Of a stretch of 64,000 bases of DNA, positions 63,423 to 64,000 are shown piece by piece (positions within the stretch are counted from its first letter, which is position 1; every line of letters starts with the position of its first letter). The position numbers and the translations under genes are program-made. This DNA is from Cyanobium sp. ATX 6F1 (lineage in GTDB: Bacteria > Cyanobacteriota > Cyanobacteriia > PCC-6307 > Cyanobiaceae). Below the pieces are notes generated by a model. The model had not been told where the DNA came from. It searched no databases and saw only the letters and a program-made list of their open reading frames with translations. The DNA lies in contig NZ_JAGQCS010000002.1 in NCBI RefSeq assembly GCF_024346315.1, forward strand, positions 1-64,000, given 5' to 3'.

Positions 63423-64000
63423 AGCCGGCCGCGTTGACCAGAGCCGTGAGGCGGGCCAAGCCGATGGGGTGAAGGGCCTGGGTCAGGGGAGCCAGCTGTT
63501 CATCGCTGGCCAAGAGCCCACTGGCCCGCTGAAAGCCCAGCCAGGCGGCCTCCAGCTGCTCCTCCAGGCCACTGAGGGAGGAGCGCATCAGATCCACCAA
63601 CACCAGTTGCCCCCCGGGTTGAAGGCTCTGGGCCAGGGCCGTGAGGAAGGCCAGCTTGCTGCCGTCGTCGGGGAGCGACTGGAGCACCAGCACCGAGAGG
63701 GCTCCGGCGAACCGTCCGTTTTCCTGCAGCGATTCCACCGTGCAGGGGCGCCATTCGATCGTGGGCGCATGGCTGAGCCGTTCCTGGGCCACCTGGAGCA
63801 TGGCCGCCGAAGGGTCGATGGCCGTGAGCCGCCAGTCAGGACGCTGGGCCACCGCCTCCAGCAGCTCGGCGCCGGTGCCACAGCCGGCGACCAGCACTGC
63901 TGCGCCCTGCTGAGCGGCGCTGGGACCAGCGGCCAACAGCGCCACCGCCAGGCGCGCCAGGCTGGTGTAGCCAGGGATCAGTTGCTGCAGGATCAGGTCG
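63355..64000 (-). CDS. Class I SAM-dependent methyltransferase (N-terminal part outside window)
   Basis: At least 214 residues are visible; the reading frame is still open at the window edge ([20 protein letters not shown] precedes the first possible internal start). The SAM site is [14 protein letters not shown], the acidic loop is AIDPSAAML, and a post-motif [13 protein letters not shown] segment and VLVDLM follow. C-terminal helices contain [16 protein letters not shown]-like sequence. Substrate unknown; it resembles small-molecule methyltransferases. It is convergent with ppa, overlapping by 68 bases. Confidence 0.8.
   Translation of the reverse strand, partial: DLILQQLIPGYTSLARLAVALLAAGPSAAQQGAAVLVAGCGTGAELLEAVAQRPDWRLTAIDPSAAMLQVAQERLSHAPTIEWRPCTVESLQENGRFAGALSVLVLQSLPDDGSKLAFLTALAQSLQPGGQLVLVDLMRSSLSGLEEQLEAAWLGFQRASGLLASDEQLAPLTQALHPIGLARLTALVNAAGFSDPARIFQALDVEGFLLQRRR

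Noticed and set aside
1-64000. CRISPR array, prophage, IS element, toxin-antitoxin or defence island
   Set aside because: I saw no spaced direct repeats, transposase, integrase, capsid or Cas-like product; the two repeats found are an 18-bp tandem copy and an in-gene coding repeat.

Overview
The window is about 64 kb of GC-rich chromosome (roughly two thirds G+C by eye) from an oxygenic cyanobacterium. The marker genes are psbA (D1), ndhD, petJ (cytochrome c6), psb27, ycf51, a cyanobacterial glgB and several cyanobacteria-only DUF families (DUF697, DUF1824, DUF2752, DUF2854, DUF3153). Gene order, small intergenic gaps and high GC point to the Cyanobium / freshwater Synechococcus branch of the picocyanobacteria; that placement is an inference from content and remembered synteny, not from a search. 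I found no rRNA, tRNA, insertion sequence, prophage, CRISPR array or integrase: this is mostly core genome, tightly packed, with many 1-4 base stop/start overlaps and many GTG or TTG starts.

Layout. 1-5.7 kb: the 5' end of psbA (minus), a DUF697 protein with an apparently dead GTPase domain, a three-gene plus unit ending in trpS, a lambda-lysozyme-like exported enzyme and a DUF2752 membrane protein. 5.8-13.6 kb: thrS, glk, thrB, ndhD and an M3 oligopeptidase, all plus. 13.6-21.3 kb: a minus-strand run read tamB, ROK kinase, proA, folB, lipase. 21.4-29.5 kb: a plus run with ycf51, DUF4332, an exported small protein, a CocE-type hydrolase, a DUF3887 protein, glgB, hemE and an NAD-dependent epimerase. 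29.6-40.9 kb: petJ with a clear terminator, clpB followed by a phosphotransferase/ATPase fusion, small exported proteins, a class-I amidotransferase, an OsmC protein, an M32 carboxypeptidase, a first inorganic pyrophosphatase and an L,D-transpeptidase. 41-49.7 kb (minus): sigA, then a lipid-linked sugar transfer set (GT2-GtrA, ArnT-like, PAP2, DUF1824), hemC and a ClC protein. 50-64 kb: priA, an argB cluster, ssb, cobK-cutA, the run proS-psb27-purA-adenosine kinase, a DNA-binding-like protein, a second pyrophosphatase and a truncated methyltransferase.

How genes work together. Photosynthesis and respiration are served by psbA, psb27, ndhD, petJ, hemC and hemE. Carbon storage involves two unrelated glucokinases and glgB. 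Amino acid supply and charging involve thrB, thrS, trpS, proS, proA and argB. Envelope work involves TamB, the lysozyme-like enzyme, the L,D-transpeptidase and the GT2/ArnT/PAP2 set, which reads like a complete polyprenyl-phosphate sugar transfer route. The most unusual items are a lysine-every-fifth-residue tail in the principal sigma factor, the lower-GC glycosyltransferase gene placed between sigA and hemC, the pseudo-GTPase beside psbA, a ClC protein with a gating but no proton glutamate, and several small exported cysteine proteins. I did not find a clearly new multi-gene defence or mobile system.
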